Assembly (NCBI RefSeq): GCF_003289965.1
Contig: NZ_QMBQ01000003.1
Span: forward strand, 496,001 to 560,000
Reading direction: 5' to 3'
Origin: Mesorhizobium atlanticum
Lineage (GTDB): Bacteria > Pseudomonadota > Alphaproteobacteria > Rhizobiales > Rhizobiaceae
DNA: 64,000 bases
A program made the translations under genes and the position numbers. This document shows positions 43,638 through 52,672 of the stretch, one piece after another (position 1 is the stretch's first letter; every line of letters begins with the position of its first letter). Below the pieces are notes generated by a model. It did not search any database. It was not told where the DNA came from and saw only the letters and a program-made list of their open reading frames with translations.

Positions 43638-44375
43638 TTGGACAATACAGAGGTCGTGAGGGCTGTGGTGGGTATTTGGCCGATTTCTCTATTTAAAAAG
43701 AAGAATATTGAAACGGAAGTTGGGCTATGTATCTCCTATCCAAAGTCGGGGCGGACTTGGTTGCGGGTCATGCTAGATGAACTAGGGGTCCCATTGAGAT
43801 TTAGTCATGGCGGATCCGCCTTTCATAGCCGAAATTTTAGACCGCCAAGATATTTCCTTGGTAAAAAAAGGGCACTCTTTCTTCACAGAGACCCAATTGA
43901 CACAACAATATCCGGGTATTTTCAGGTTACCAAGCGGGAGGCTTGGCGAAATCTGTTCAATGGTAGCGTATCGGAATTCATACGCGACGACAAACTGGGG
44001 ATCGTGCGAACGCTTCGGTTCAATTCAATGTGGTTGGATGCGGCGTCGAACAATGAAGCTGTTCTTGTCACAACTTATGAGTCTCTGCATTCTGATCCTA
44101 TGTCTGAACTTCGCAAGATCGCTAACTGGTTTGGTGTTTCAGTCAGCAACGAGCAACTCGAAAAGGCTGTAGTTGCAGGACGATTTGATACAATGAAGGC
44201 TCAAGAGGCAACTGGCGGCTATGAAGAAAGCTACCATCACAGGCTGCGCCCAGCGAATCCCGATGACCCCGACAGCTTCAAGGTGCGCAAGGGTGTTGTG
44301 GGCGGATATCGCGAATACCTTACAGAGGACGACATAGCGTTCTGCAAAGAGCGCATTTTACAAAATAGAGCGTGA
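43638..44375 (+). CDS. Sulfotransferase domain protein, AT-rich
   Basis: A 245-residue sulfotransferase. SYPKSGRTWLRVMLDELGVP is the phosphosulfate loop, LHRDPIDTTISGYFQVTKR the 3'-phosphate site, and RLRPANPDDPDSFKVRKGVV the C-terminal block. It is the paralogue of 35891-36664. The exact start is unclear (TTG 43638, or a GTG a few codons on); all give an intact PAPS site. Base and codon use are visibly lower in GC than in the neighbours, suggesting separate acquisition. Confidence 0.82.
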   Translation: MDNTEVVRAVVGIWPISLFKKKNIETEVGLCISYPKSGRTWLRVMLDELGVPLRFSHGGSAFHSRNFRPPRYFLGKKRALFLHRDPIDTTISGYFQVTKREAWRNLFNGSVSEFIRDDKLGIVRTLRFNSMWLDAASNNEAVLVTTYESLHSDPMSELRKIANWFGVSVSNEQLEKAVVAGRFDTMKAQEATGGYEESYHHRLRPANPDDPDSFKVRKGVVGGYREYLTEDDIAFCKERILQNRA

Positions 44376-44575
44376 TGCTTTGGCTGAGCGGCAACGCGGT
44401 GCCAACGGCAAAACCCAGCGGGCCAGCACATTGTGCATGGCTCCCCCCATGCCGACCAAGCGGTCGCGACGTGCTTGGGTGATGTGGTTGCGGCGGAGAT
44501 ATTCCATCGGATGGGCCGAACAGCCAGCGATGGCGATCGCGGTTTGTTGGTTGGATCGGCGAGCACGTCCTGAAA

Positions 44576-45031
44576 TCAGCGGTCACCCTGCTTGGCTGTC
44601 CTATATGTTCCGGCGACCACGACGGCATAGTGCAACAGTAGCGGGATTATGATGATCAGGCTGAATTTCAAGATGGTTCCATGCACGAGGCAGCCTGTCT
44701 TGCAGAAGTTCTGGATTTCCCTGTTCAATTCCCTCGAGAAACCAAAAATGATCAAACGTGCGCAAATGATGTTGAAGAGCATCGTGGCGACAAGAATCAA
44801 CACTGTTTTTCGAACGGTGGTCCGAAACCCAGTGAAAATAGATCCTATCGTCCAGTCGTAGTTTAACAATTGGATAGCATGGAGGGCTCCGATGAAGATC
44901 GTCGATATTCCTTCCAGAATTGCTATCAAAACGGCTGCGCTAATCATGATGTCGGCGTCAAACGCCCAATCGATCACAATCTTGAAATATAAAAACGTCC
45001 CAATTACCCAAGCAATAAGCAGTCCCGCCAT
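44576..45031 (-). CDS. Multi-helix membrane protein, hypothetical
   Basis: A 151-residue ORF with four hydrophobic stretches, near residues 2-22, 28-50, 75-98 and 121-142 (for example SAAVLIAILEGISTIFIGAL and ILVATMLFNIICARLIIFGF). Codon use is AT-rich like the sulfotransferase at 43638. GGGGATCGCTG precedes the ATG. I recognise no family. It may be an integral inner-membrane protein of the glycan module. Confidence 0.55.
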   Translation of the reverse strand: MAGLLIAWVIGTFLYFKIVIDWAFDADIMISAAVLIAILEGISTIFIGALHAIQLLNYDWTIGSIFTGFRTTVRKTVLILVATMLFNIICARLIIFGFSRELNREIQNFCKTGCLVHGTILKFSLIIIIPLLLHYAVVVAGTYRTAKQGDR

Positions 45032-45493
45032 CAGCGATCCCCGACCTTGGCCATAAATATGTGGCGATCTCCAGGCGCGGCAAGGCGGACCAAGGTCGGC
45101 GGTCGGGCGAGCAAATGGTCGCCAAAATTCCGGCCTTCAAATGATAGGTCCAGAATTTCGGACCAGCGGAAGGGGACCTATGATCCGCTTCACCTTCATC
45201 CGAGCATGCGCGAATTTGGCTGAAAGGCGCCGATCCCACGGTCGACGACGGTGATGGCGCGTTCGGGAGGTCGCGGCCTTATCGGTTCACACACTTCACA
45301 CACAGAGCGTGCAGGGGGGGGCGCGGCAAAGGTCCGAGTGGAGGCCGGGGGGGGCGGCGACCAAGCCGCAAAGCAAATTGCCGGCACAATGGCTGTGATG
45401 GCGGCCGTCTGAGTTTACCGCATTTTTGCGGCGGCCGCGGTCGAAAGCGAGCCAGGCGTAAGCAGTCTTGGCGTAAGCAGTCTTGGAAATGTT
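45032..45493. other. Non-coding stretch between glycan region and tRNA-Asn
   Basis: A 462-base stretch without a convincing gene. It includes long G-runs near 45310-45354, a TTCACACACTTCACACACA short tandem pattern near 45296, and the second copy of the 35-base direct repeat at 45358-45392. No transposase or integrase fragment can be recognised with confidence. It looks like eroded junction DNA. Confidence 0.4.
45358..45392 (+). repeat. Direct repeat copy 2 (near-identical to 29821-29857)
   Basis: Same orientation as copy 1, from CGACCAAGCCGCAAAGC to GCCGGCACAATGG, two bases shorter in the middle. It lies about 100 bases from the 3' end of tRNA-Asn. Confidence 0.6.
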
Positions 45494-45568
45494 TGGCTCC
45501 CCGGGCCGGATTCGAACCAGCGACCAACCGGTTAACAGCCGGTTGCTCTACCACTGAGCTACCGGGGA
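45494..45568 (-). tRNA. tRNA-Asn (GTT)
   Basis: A complete 75-base cloverleaf with CCA encoded. The acceptor stem TCCCCGG pairs fully with CCGGGGA, the D-loop is AGCTCAGTGGTAGAGC, the anticodon loop CTGTTAAC reads GTT, and the T-loop is TTCGAATC. Its 3' end faces the glycan region, the side where islands usually insert. Confidence 0.96.
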
Positions 45569-45779
45569 ACGGAGGCTCTGACGTGAGTGGCGCAGCCTAT
45601 AGCAAACACCTTTCGGCTTTGCAAAGAAGCAATTCGCAATTTTTCTCCAGTTTTTGATGCGGCTATTTGTGCCATCGTTCGGCGTGCCCACATATGAAGG
45701 GCTTCACATCGGCAGGGAACAAAGCGGCCGGCCATCGCCTTTTTGGTTTGGCTCCCCCGTGGATAGGATTTGGTTTTGA

Positions 45780-46040
45780 ATGACGGCAGCTGACGACGAC
45801 AACGCCCCGGCGCGGAAGATCTCCATCTTCGGCCGCGAATTCACGATGCCGCGCTCGCGCGGTTTGCGAATCGTGATTGGCATGCTGCTCACCCTTGGCG
45901 GGATTCTTGGCTTTCTGCCGATTCTCGGTTTCTGGATGATTCCGCTCGGTCTCCTGGTGCTTTCCTATGAATTCGCGATGATCCGGCGTCATCGGCGGCG
46001 TTTCGTCGTCTGGTGGGAACGTCGGCGTAGGCCCGACTGA
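45780..46040 (+). CDS. Small PGPGW-type transmembrane protein
   Basis: An 86-residue protein with a polar N-terminus (FGREFTMPRSRGLRI), one hydrophobic stretch GGILGFLPILGFWMIPLGLL forming one or two helices, and a basic C-terminus (RRHRRRFVVWWERRRRPD). The GxxGFLPxLGFWMIPLGL pattern resembles the PGPGW membrane protein family of unknown function. It starts a few bases after the tRNA-Asn side promoter region and precedes tRNA-Cys. Coding is likely because the pattern is family-like. Confidence 0.75.
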   Translation: MTAADDDNAPARKISIFGREFTMPRSRGLRIVIGMLLTLGGILGFLPILGFWMIPLGLLVLSYEFAMIRRHRRRFVVWWERRRRPD

Positions 46041-46216
46041 CGAGCCCCCGGCGGCGGGCCGCCGGTTCGGCGATCGCGATGCTCCAGCCGTCACAACCGA
46101 TTGGTAATCACCATCTTCGCCCCTCCATGCGAAAGCGTCGGGAATGACGCGCCGGCGCTTGACGACCCTTGAGCGTCAACATAATGAGTTCGCTCGGAAC
46201 GCCGGGAGCATTGCGA

Positions 46217-46290
46217 GGCCTCGTGGCGGAGTGGTTACGCAGAGGACTGCAAATCCTTGCACCCCGGTTCGATTCCGGGCGAGGCCTCCA
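46217..46290 (+). tRNA. tRNA-Cys (GCA)
   Basis: A 74-base tRNA with CCA encoded. Acceptor GGCCTCG pairs with CGAGGCC, the discriminator is T as in Cys tRNAs, the anticodon loop ACTGCAAA reads GCA, and the T-loop is TTCGATTC. Confidence 0.96.
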
Positions 46291-46381
46291 GATGCTTGCG
46301 GGCTCCAGCGCAACCGCGCCGGAGCGGGGTTCCGGTTAAAGTTGAGCCGCGCGTTTGGCGCGGGGAGCGGATTGTTGGGAC

Positions 46382-47053
46382 ATGAGCGCTGATTTCTCCG
46401 AACGCCGCGTGAAGATGGTCGATGGCCAGATCCGTACCACCGATGTCACCAGCGCGCCGCTCATCGAAGCGATGCTGACCGTCCCGCGCGAGGCCTTCGT
46501 CGGCGCCGGACAACAGGATCTGGCCTATATCGACGAAGACATCCGCATTTCCGATGGCGCAAATGGCGCCGCGCGCTACCTGATGGAGCCGTCGCCGCTC
46601 GCCAAGCTTCTGCAGCTGGCCGAGATCGACGCGAGCGATTCGGTGCTCGATGTCGGTTGCGGCACCGGCTATTCCGCCGCGTTGCTGTCCAGGCTGGCGC
46701 GCTCGGTCGTGGCACTGGAGAGCGATCCGGCGCTGGCGGAGGCTGCCAAATCCACGCTTTCCAGCCTCGGCTGCCAGAATGTCACGGTGGTCACCGGGCC
46801 TTTGCCGCAGGGGCATGCCGCTAAAGCGCCCTACAATGTCATCTTCATCGGCGGCAGCGTCGAGGAAGTGCCGCCGTCGCTGCTCGACCAGCTTGCGGAA
46901 GATGGACGCCTGGTTGCGGTCGAAGGACAGGGCAACTCTGGCGTGGCCCGGCTGTTTTTTAAAGCGGGGGGGGTTGTAACCGGCAGACGGGCCTTTAATG
47001 CGGCAATTAAGCCACTACCGGGCTTCGAACGTGCCCACGCGTTTGAATTCTGA
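46382..47053 (+). CDS. pcm: Protein-L-isoaspartate O-methyltransferase family
   Basis: A 223-residue SAM-dependent methyltransferase. MVDGQIRTTDVTSAPLIEAM is the typical Pcm opening, SVLDVGCGTGYSAALLSRLA is motif I for SAM, and YNVIFIGGSVEEVPPSLLDQ the post-motif region. It methylates damaged isoaspartyl residues for repair. The frame starts at 46355, but ATG 46382 gives the conserved N-terminus. Its place before tolC is the one usual in rhizobia. Confidence 0.88.
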   Translation: MSADFSERRVKMVDGQIRTTDVTSAPLIEAMLTVPREAFVGAGQQDLAYIDEDIRISDGANGAARYLMEPSPLAKLLQLAEIDASDSVLDVGCGTGYSAALLSRLARSVVALESDPALAEAAKSTLSSLGCQNVTVVTGPLPQGHAAKAPYNVIFIGGSVEEVPPSLLDQLAEDGRLVAVEGQGNSGVARLFFKAGGVVTGRRAFNAAIKPLPGFERAHAFEF

Positions 47054-47238
47054 GCGTTTTTGCCTTGCAGCGAAGACGCTGTCATGATCGCTTGCGCCTG
47101 ACAATCGTTGCTGATTTGGTTATCCGGACGTTTGGAAGGCCGGTCAGCGGGGGAACGATAAACAACGCGGCGCCGGCCGATCCGCAAGGGTAGGTCGACG
47201 CGGCGTGGTTCCCATGCAAAACGAATGAGGGAAATAAC

Positions 47239-48621
47239 GTGCCGCCTCTACGCAAGAGTGTTTTAGCAGCTATCCTTGTTTCGGCCACGGCGCTTTCGCC
47301 GTTGGCCGCCTCCGCCGAGACCATTACGGGCGCGCTCGCCAAAGCCTACCAGTACAATTCGCAGCTCAACGCCGCTCGTGCCGGCGTGCGCGTCACCGAC
47401 GAGGGCGTTGCCATCGCCAAGTCGGGCTGGCGCCCGACCGTCACTGGCTCGGCCAACATCGACTACACCAACACGCACGGATTTGGCACCAGCAGGAGGC
47501 TGACGACGGGCAGCTTCGGCGTGCAGATCAACCAGACGCTGTTCGACGGCTTTCAGACAAAGAACAATGTCGCCGCCGCCGAATCGCAGGTGAAGGCTTC
47601 CGTGGAAAGCCTGCGCAACACCGAAGAGAACATCCTGTTCAACGCGGCAAGCGCCTATATGGACGTGATTCGCGACCGTCAGGTCGCGGCGCTGACCGAG
47701 CAGAACCTGCAGTTCCTGACCGAGCAGGCGCGCGCCGCCCGCTCGCGCTTCGAGGTCGGCGAGGGCACCCGCACCGACGTCGCCCAGGCCGATGCGTCGC
47801 GCGCGACGGCCGTGGCGCAGTTGAGCGCCGCCCGCGCCACGGCGCTGGCGAGCGCCGCCACCTATCACCAGGTCGTCGGCGACGAGCCGGGCAAGCTGAA
47901 GGCGGCTTCGCCGCTGGGCAAGCTGCTGCCCGGGAATCTCGATTCCGCTCTGGCCGTCGCCTCGGCCGAGCATCCGGCCATCCTCGCCACGCAGCATCTC
48001 GTCGATGCGGCGGCATTCTCGGTGAAATCGTCGGAAGGCGCGCTGCTGCCTCAGCTTTCGGCCTCCGCCGGAATCTCAGACAACTACAGCCACACCGTTC
48101 CCGGTTCCGTCGCCAATCCGAATGGTAGCTCAACATCAGCCAATATCGGCGCCACGCTGACCATTCCGATCTATTCGGGCGGGCGGACTGAAGCGCTGGT
48201 TCGGCAGCACAAGGAATCGCTCAGCGAAGCGCGCATCCAGGTCGATGTCAGCCGCGACCAGGTTCGCCAGGCCGTGGTCTCGGCCTGGACGCAATATGTC
48301 GCAGCGCGCGAAAGCGTGGATGCCAACCGGCAGGTGATCGACGCCGCGCAATTGGCTCTCAACGGCGTCATCGAGGAGCGCAATGTCGGCCAGCGCACGA
48401 CGCTGGACGTGTTGAATGCGCAGAACGCGGTCATCACCGCCAAGATCAACCAGGCGAGTTCCGAACGCGACGTGGTGGTGGCAAGTTACGCCATCCTGTC
48501 GGCGATGGGCCGGCTGTCGGTCGATCGCCTTGGCCTGCCGGTCACCAAATACAGGCCGGAAGAGCACTACAACGCCGTCAAGGACAAGTGGACTGGGCTG
48601 CGCACGCCTGACGGGCGCTGA
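47239..48621 (+). CDS. tolC: TolC family outer membrane efflux protein
   Basis: A 460-residue outer membrane channel subunit. The signal peptide is LRKSVLAAILVSATALSPLA, cleaved after ASA-E. Two OEP repeats follow, rich in long helices (ITGALAKAYQYNSQLNAARA; SEARIQVDVSRDQVRQAVVS), each followed by a turn typical of beta-hairpins. It forms the trimer that exports drugs, type I secreted proteins and possibly glucans. The start is GTG with GAGGGA 8 bases upstream. Confidence 0.93.
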   Translation: MPPLRKSVLAAILVSATALSPLAASAETITGALAKAYQYNSQLNAARAGVRVTDEGVAIAKSGWRPTVTGSANIDYTNTHGFGTSRRLTTGSFGVQINQTLFDGFQTKNNVAAAESQVKASVESLRNTEENILFNAASAYMDVIRDRQVAALTEQNLQFLTEQARAARSRFEVGEGTRTDVAQADASRATAVAQLSAARATALASAATYHQVVGDEPGKLKAASPLGKLLPGNLDSALAVASAEHPAILATQHLVDAAAFSVKSSEGALLPQLSASAGISDNYSHTVPGSVANPNGSSTSANIGATLTIPIYSGGRTEALVRQHKESLSEARIQVDVSRDQVRQAVVSAWTQYVAARESVDANRQVIDAAQLALNGVIEERNVGQRTTLDVLNAQNAVITAKINQASSERDVVVASYAILSAMGRLSVDRLGLPVTKYRPEEHYNAVKDKWTGLRTPDGR

Positions 48622-48642
48622 TTTACGACCTAAGCTTTGACA

Positions 48643-48680
48643 AGCGCCGCGCTTCCACTGGATGCGCGGCGTTTGCCTTT
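48643..48680 (+). terminator. Putative terminator of tolC
   Basis: Arms CGCCGCGC (48645-48652) and GCGCGGCG (48664-48671) form an 8-base-pair stem with an 11-base loop, 23 bases after the stop codon, followed by TTTGCCTTTT. The T-run is interrupted, so it is a moderate-strength terminator. Confidence 0.6.
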
Positions 48681-48729
48681 TCCGGATGGCTGACCGGGTT
48701 GCGCTTCGCCTAATCTGTTGAAATCCAAC

Positions 48730-48790
48730 GAGTCCCCAGATTGGGGATTCTCCGATGACGATCGGTCGGTTACGCTGTCGCCATTGATTC
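48730..48790. promoter_or_regulatory. GANTC-rich popZ promoter region with palindrome
   Basis: GAGTCCCCA-GAT-TGGGGATTC (48730-48750) is a near-perfect inverted repeat with a GANTC site at each end, and a third GANTC lies at 48786-48790. GANTC is the target of the cell-cycle methylase CcrM and of GcrA control in alphaproteobacteria. Three sites in 61 bases upstream of a cell-pole gene suggest cell-cycle regulation. Confidence 0.5.
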
Positions 48791-48851
48791 GAATTCCGGC
48801 CCGGGCAGGAACGGAATTGCGTAATGGGTCACAAGGGCGGCGGATGTGACG

Positions 48852-49676
48852 ATGGCGACGGCAAGCAGCGCGCAGCGCGAACCTTCCATGGAAGAGATAC
48901 TGGCTTCCATCCGAAGGATCATTGAAGACAGCGACACTGGTCGCAAGCAGCCGGCCGAGGCCGGTGAGCTGCGCCAGGACCTGGAACCGGCCGTCGTCAA
49001 CATGCCTCCCGCTGCGGTGCCCGCTGTCGAGGTCGACGCCTTTCGTTCCGAGTTGCATGCCGAAGCCGGCCCCCGCAGGCCGGCGACGCTGGCGGAAGTC
49101 CAGGCCCAACTTGCCGCGACCGATCCCGTGCTTGCGCACGCCGAGGCTCGCCCGGAGCCGGTGAAGGCAGCGCCGGCGAACCCGGCGGAGGCCGGTGCCA
49201 CGCGCGCGGTTGAGCCGAGCGCGCCGGCAGCCGCCAACAGGCCCGCCGCTGCAAACGCGCCGCAGACCGCCGAGACCATTGTCGCCGATTGGCGGCGGGA
49301 AATCGCGGCGGCCGGCGGCAGCACGGTTACCGCGAAGCCGGCTGTCCGGGCTCCGGAAGCCGCGCCGCGGGTCGAGATCGATAAGGAAGAGCCCGCGGTC
49401 GAAACCGTCGTGCATGCCGGCGCTCCCCAGGCGTCCGCGCCTGAGGCTCAGCCGTCCCGTCCCGCGATCCTTTCCGAGCACACGGGCAGGCAGGTTGCCG
49501 CTGCCTTCGGCGAGCTTTCCGACGCCTTTGCCAGCCGCGGCAAGAAGAGCTTCGATGAAATGGCCGAAGAGATGCTGCGGCCGATGCTGCAGGATTGGCT
49601 CGACAACAACCTGCCGACGCTGGTCGAAAGGCTGGTTCGCGAAGAAATCGAGCGCGTGGCGCGCGGCGCGCAGTAG
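48852..49676 (+). CDS. popZ: PopZ-like polar organizing protein (DUF2497)
   Basis: A 274-residue protein with the two conserved ends of PopZ and a long Pro/Ala/Glu-rich linker. The N-terminus has REPSMEEILASIRRIIEDSD, the helical partner-binding region. The C-terminus has KSFDEMAEEMLRPMLQDWLD followed by NNLPTLVERLVREEIERVAR, the self-assembly helices. It builds the cell-pole matrix that anchors the chromosome origin and signalling proteins. GTG 48846 and ATG 48852 are both possible starts. The linker composition is unlike the flanking genes, as is usual for PopZ. Confidence 0.9.
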   Translation: MATASSAQREPSMEEILASIRRIIEDSDTGRKQPAEAGELRQDLEPAVVNMPPAAVPAVEVDAFRSELHAEAGPRRPATLAEVQAQLAATDPVLAHAEARPEPVKAAPANPAEAGATRAVEPSAPAAANRPAAANAPQTAETIVADWRREIAAAGGSTVTAKPAVRAPEAAPRVEIDKEEPAVETVVHAGAPQASAPEAQPSRPAILSEHTGRQVAAAFGELSDAFASRGKKSFDEMAEEMLRPMLQDWLDNNLPTLVERLVREEIERVARGAQ

Positions 49677-49697
49677 GCTGCCGCGACACGTAAGCTG

Positions 49698-49725
49698 AAA
49701 AGCACCGCCTTCAGGCGGTGCTTTT
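49698..49725 (+). terminator. Rho-independent terminator of popZ
   Basis: AAAAGCACCGCC-TTCA-GGCGGTGCTTTT: a 12-base-pair stem with a 4-base loop ending in T residues, 21 bases after the stop. It would work on both strands. This is the clearest intrinsic terminator in the window, with the one after the FadL-like gene. Confidence 0.9.
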
Positions 49726-49888
49726 GTTCAAGGCTGCTCAGGTGAGTGGCGTTGCCCCCGACTGGCCGGGATTGCCGCTGGTCGCAGGCAGGCCTATCTG
49801 TGGCGGTGATCGCAGCTCTCGCGGTTGACTCGGCCAAGACCTTCCGATTTACACCGGACGCTTGTTACCGACAGTTCGGACCTCCTCC

Positions 49889-52672
49889 ATGCTTGAAAAG
49901 ACCTACGACGCCAAGACCGTCGAGCCGAAGATCGCCAAAATCTGGGAAGAGGCCGACGCCTTCCGGGCCGGCGCCGGCGCAGAGGAGGGTGCGGAAGCCT
50001 TCACCATCGTCATCCCGCCGCCGAACGTCACCGGCTCGCTGCATATGGGGCATGCGCTCAACAACACGCTGCAGGACATTTTGGTGCGCTTCGAGCGCAT
50101 GCGCGGCAAGAACGTGCTCTGGCAACCCGGCATGGATCATGCCGGCATCGCCACACAGATGGTGGTCGAGCGCCAGCTCATGGAAAAGCAGATCCACCGC
50201 CGCGATCTGACGCGCGAGCAATTCATCGAGAAGGTCTGGGAGTGGAAGGCCGAGTCCGGCGGCGCGATCTTCAACCAGCTGAAGCGCCTCGGCGCCTCGG
50301 CCGACTGGTCGCGCGAACGCTTCACCATGGATGAAGGCCTATCCAAGGCCGTGCTGGAAGTCTTCGTCACGCTCTACAAGGAAGGTCTCATCTACAAGGA
50401 CAAGCGCCTTGTGAACTGGGACCCGAAGCTGCTCACCGCCATTTCCGATCTCGAGGTCGAGCAGCATGAGGTCAACGGCAATCTCTGGCACTTCCGCTAT
50501 CCAATCGAAGGAGAAGGGTTCGACCCGGAGAACCCGAAGACCTTCATCACGGTCGCCACGACGCGTCCCGAGACGATGCTCGGCGACACGGCCGTGGCCG
50601 TGCATCCGGGGGACGAGCGCTTCACCGACCTCGTCGGCCGCAACGTCGTGCTGCCCATCGTCGGCCGCAAGATACCGATCATCGCGGACGAATATTCCGA
50701 TCCGGAGAAGGGCTCCGGCGCCGTCAAGATCACGCCGGCGCATGATTTCAACGACTTCGAGGTCGGCAAGCGCCACAAGTTGCCGGCGATCAACATCCTG
50801 ACGGTCGAAGCCGCCATCAAGCTCAAGGACAATGAGGATTTCCTCGCCGGTCTCGAGGTCACGCCGGAGCGCCAGGCCGTCTGGGACGAGCTGGACGGGC
50901 TCGACCGCTTTGCTGCCCGCAAGAAGATCGTCGAGCTGATGGAGGCCGGCGGGTTCCTCGACAAGATCGAGCCGCACCGGCATACCGTGCCGCATGGCGA
51001 TCGTGGCGGCGTGCCGATCGAGCCGTTCCTGACCGACCAATGGTATGTCAACGCCGCCGAGCTCGCCAAGCCGGCGATCGCCTCGGTGCGCGAGGGCCGT
51101 ACCAATTTCGTGCCCAAGAACTGGGAAAAGACCTATTTCGACTGGATGGAGAACATCCAGCCCTGGTGCATTTCGCGCCAGCTCTGGTGGGGCCACCAGA
51201 TCCCGGCCTGGTATGGGCCGGACGGGCATGTCTTCGTCGAGAAGACAGAGGAAGAGGCTTTGGCCTCGGCGGTCGAATATTACCTGGCGCTGGAAGGGCC
51301 GTGGAAGGCCTGGGTCGAGGATAAGCTGGAGAATTTCCAGCCGGGCGAGATCCTGACCCGCGACGAGGACGTGCTGGACACCTGGTTCTCGTCGGCGCTG
51401 TGGCCGTTCTCGACGCTCGGCTGGCCCGACCGGACGCCCGAGCTCAAGACCTACTACCAGACCGACGTGCTGGTGACCGGCTTCGACATCATCTTCTTCT
51501 GGGTCGCCCGCATGATGATGATGGGCCTGCACTTCATGGACGAGGAGCCGTTCCACACCGTCTATGTGCATGCGCTGGTGCGCGACAAGAACGGCGCCAA
51601 GATGTCGAAGTCGAAAGGCAACGTCATCGATCCGCTCGACCTGATCGACGAATACGGCGCCGATGCGCTGCGCTTCACGCTAACCGTGATGGCGGCTCAA
51701 GGGCGGGACGTGAAGCTCGATCCGGCGCGCATCGCCGGCTACCGCAATTTCGGCACCAAGCTGTGGAACGCGACGCGCTTCGCCGAGATGAACGAGGTCG
51801 CGCGCAACGACGATTTCTGGCTGAACGACGCCAAGCTGCCGGTCAACCGCTGGATCCTCACGGAACTGACACGGGCGGCGCGCGGGGTCACCGAGGGCAT
51901 CACCAGCTATCGTTTCAACGAGGCGGCGACTGCTGCCTACCGCTTCGTCTGGAACCTGTTCTGCGACTGGTACCTGGAGCTGTTGAAGCCGGTGTTCATG
52001 GGCGCGGACGAGGCCGCCAAGGCCGAGAGCCGGGCCTGCGTCGCCTTCGTGCTCGACGAAATCTACAAGCTCCTGCATCCGATGATGCCGTTCATGACCG
52101 AGGAGTTGTGGGCACAGACCGCTGGCGAGGGCAAGGAGCGCTCCTCGCTGCTTTGCCATGCCGCCTGGCCGTCGCCCGACTTCGAGGACGAGGAGGCCGC
52201 CGCCGACATCAACTGGCTGGTCGATCTGGTCTCGGGCATCCGCTCGGTGCGCTCGGAAATGAATGTGCCGCCGGCGGCGATCGCGCCGCTGATGGTGATC
52301 GGCGCCAACACGCTGACGCAGGAGCGGCTGGAGCGCCACGCCCAGGCGATCAAGCGGCTGGCGCGCGTCGGCGATATCGCGTTGGTCGACGCGCCGCCAA
52401 AGGGCTCGGCCCAGATCGTGCTCAACGAGGCGACGATAAGCCTGCCGCTCGGCAGCCTGATCGATCTCCAGGCCGAAGCCGCGCGACTGCAGAAGGAATT
52501 GGCGAAGGTCACCGAAGAGATTGCTCGCCTGCACAAGAAGCTCTCCAACGAAAAGTTCGTCGCCAACGCGCCGGAAGAGGTGGTCGAGGCCGAGCGCGAG
52601 AAGCTCGCCGAATACCGCGAGGCGCAGGAGAAGCTATCGGTGGCTTTGACTAGGGTTCGTGACGCCGGCTGA
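49889..52672 (+). CDS. valS: Valyl-tRNA synthetase
   Basis: A 927-residue class I synthetase. [19 protein letters not shown] carries the HIGH motif and [18 protein letters not shown] the KMSKS loop. The editing domain holds [17 protein letters not shown]. The C-terminus is the coiled-coil arm typical of ValRS ([20 protein letters not shown]). It charges tRNA-Val and clears threonine errors. The ATG at 49889 is chosen over a TTG at 49862. Confidence 0.97.
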   Translation: MLEKTYDAKTVEPKIAKIWEEADAFRAGAGAEEGAEAFTIVIPPPNVTGSLHMGHALNNTLQDILVRFERMRGKNVLWQPGMDHAGIATQMVVERQLMEKQIHRRDLTREQFIEKVWEWKAESGGAIFNQLKRLGASADWSRERFTMDEGLSKAVLEVFVTLYKEGLIYKDKRLVNWDPKLLTAISDLEVEQHEVNGNLWHFRYPIEGEGFDPENPKTFITVATTRPETMLGDTAVAVHPGDERFTDLVGRNVVLPIVGRKIPIIADEYSDPEKGSGAVKITPAHDFNDFEVGKRHKLPAINILTVEAAIKLKDNEDFLAGLEVTPERQAVWDELDGLDRFAARKKIVELMEAGGFLDKIEPHRHTVPHGDRGGVPIEPFLTDQWYVNAAELAKPAIASVREGRTNFVPKNWEKTYFDWMENIQPWCISRQLWWGHQIPAWYGPDGHVFVEKTEEEALASAVEYYLALEGPWKAWVEDKLENFQPGEILTRDEDVLDTWFSSALWPFSTLGWPDRTPELKTYYQTDVLVTGFDIIFFWVARMMMMGLHFMDEEPFHTVYVHALVRDKNGAKMSKSKGNVIDPLDLIDEYGADALRFTLTVMAAQGRDVKLDPARIAGYRNFGTKLWNATRFAEMNEVARNDDFWLNDAKLPVNRWILTELTRAARGVTEGITSYRFNEAATAAYRFVWNLFCDWYLELLKPVFMGADEAAKAESRACVAFVLDEIYKLLHPMMPFMTEELWAQTAGEGKERSSLLCHAAWPSPDFEDEEAAADINWLVDLVSGIRSVRSEMNVPPAAIAPLMVIGANTLTQERLERHAQAIKRLARVGDIALVDAPPKGSAQIVLNEATISLPLGSLIDLQAEAARLQKELAKVTEEIARLHKKLSNEKFVANAPEEVVEAEREKLAEYREAQEKLSVALTRVRDAG

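Noticed and set aside
44440-44456. TGGCTCCCC match to the reversed 3' end of tRNA-Asn, as a possible attachment site
   Set aside because: Only 9 bases match and it lies in uncharacterised DNA; too short to support an att site.
45240-45400. G-rich stretch as a phase-variable or quadruplex element
   Set aside because: The G-runs are not in a coding region or promoter and there is no supporting structure beyond base composition.
50339-51571. A 410-residue frame antisense to valS
   Set aside because: Shadow of a well-conserved gene on the plus strand.
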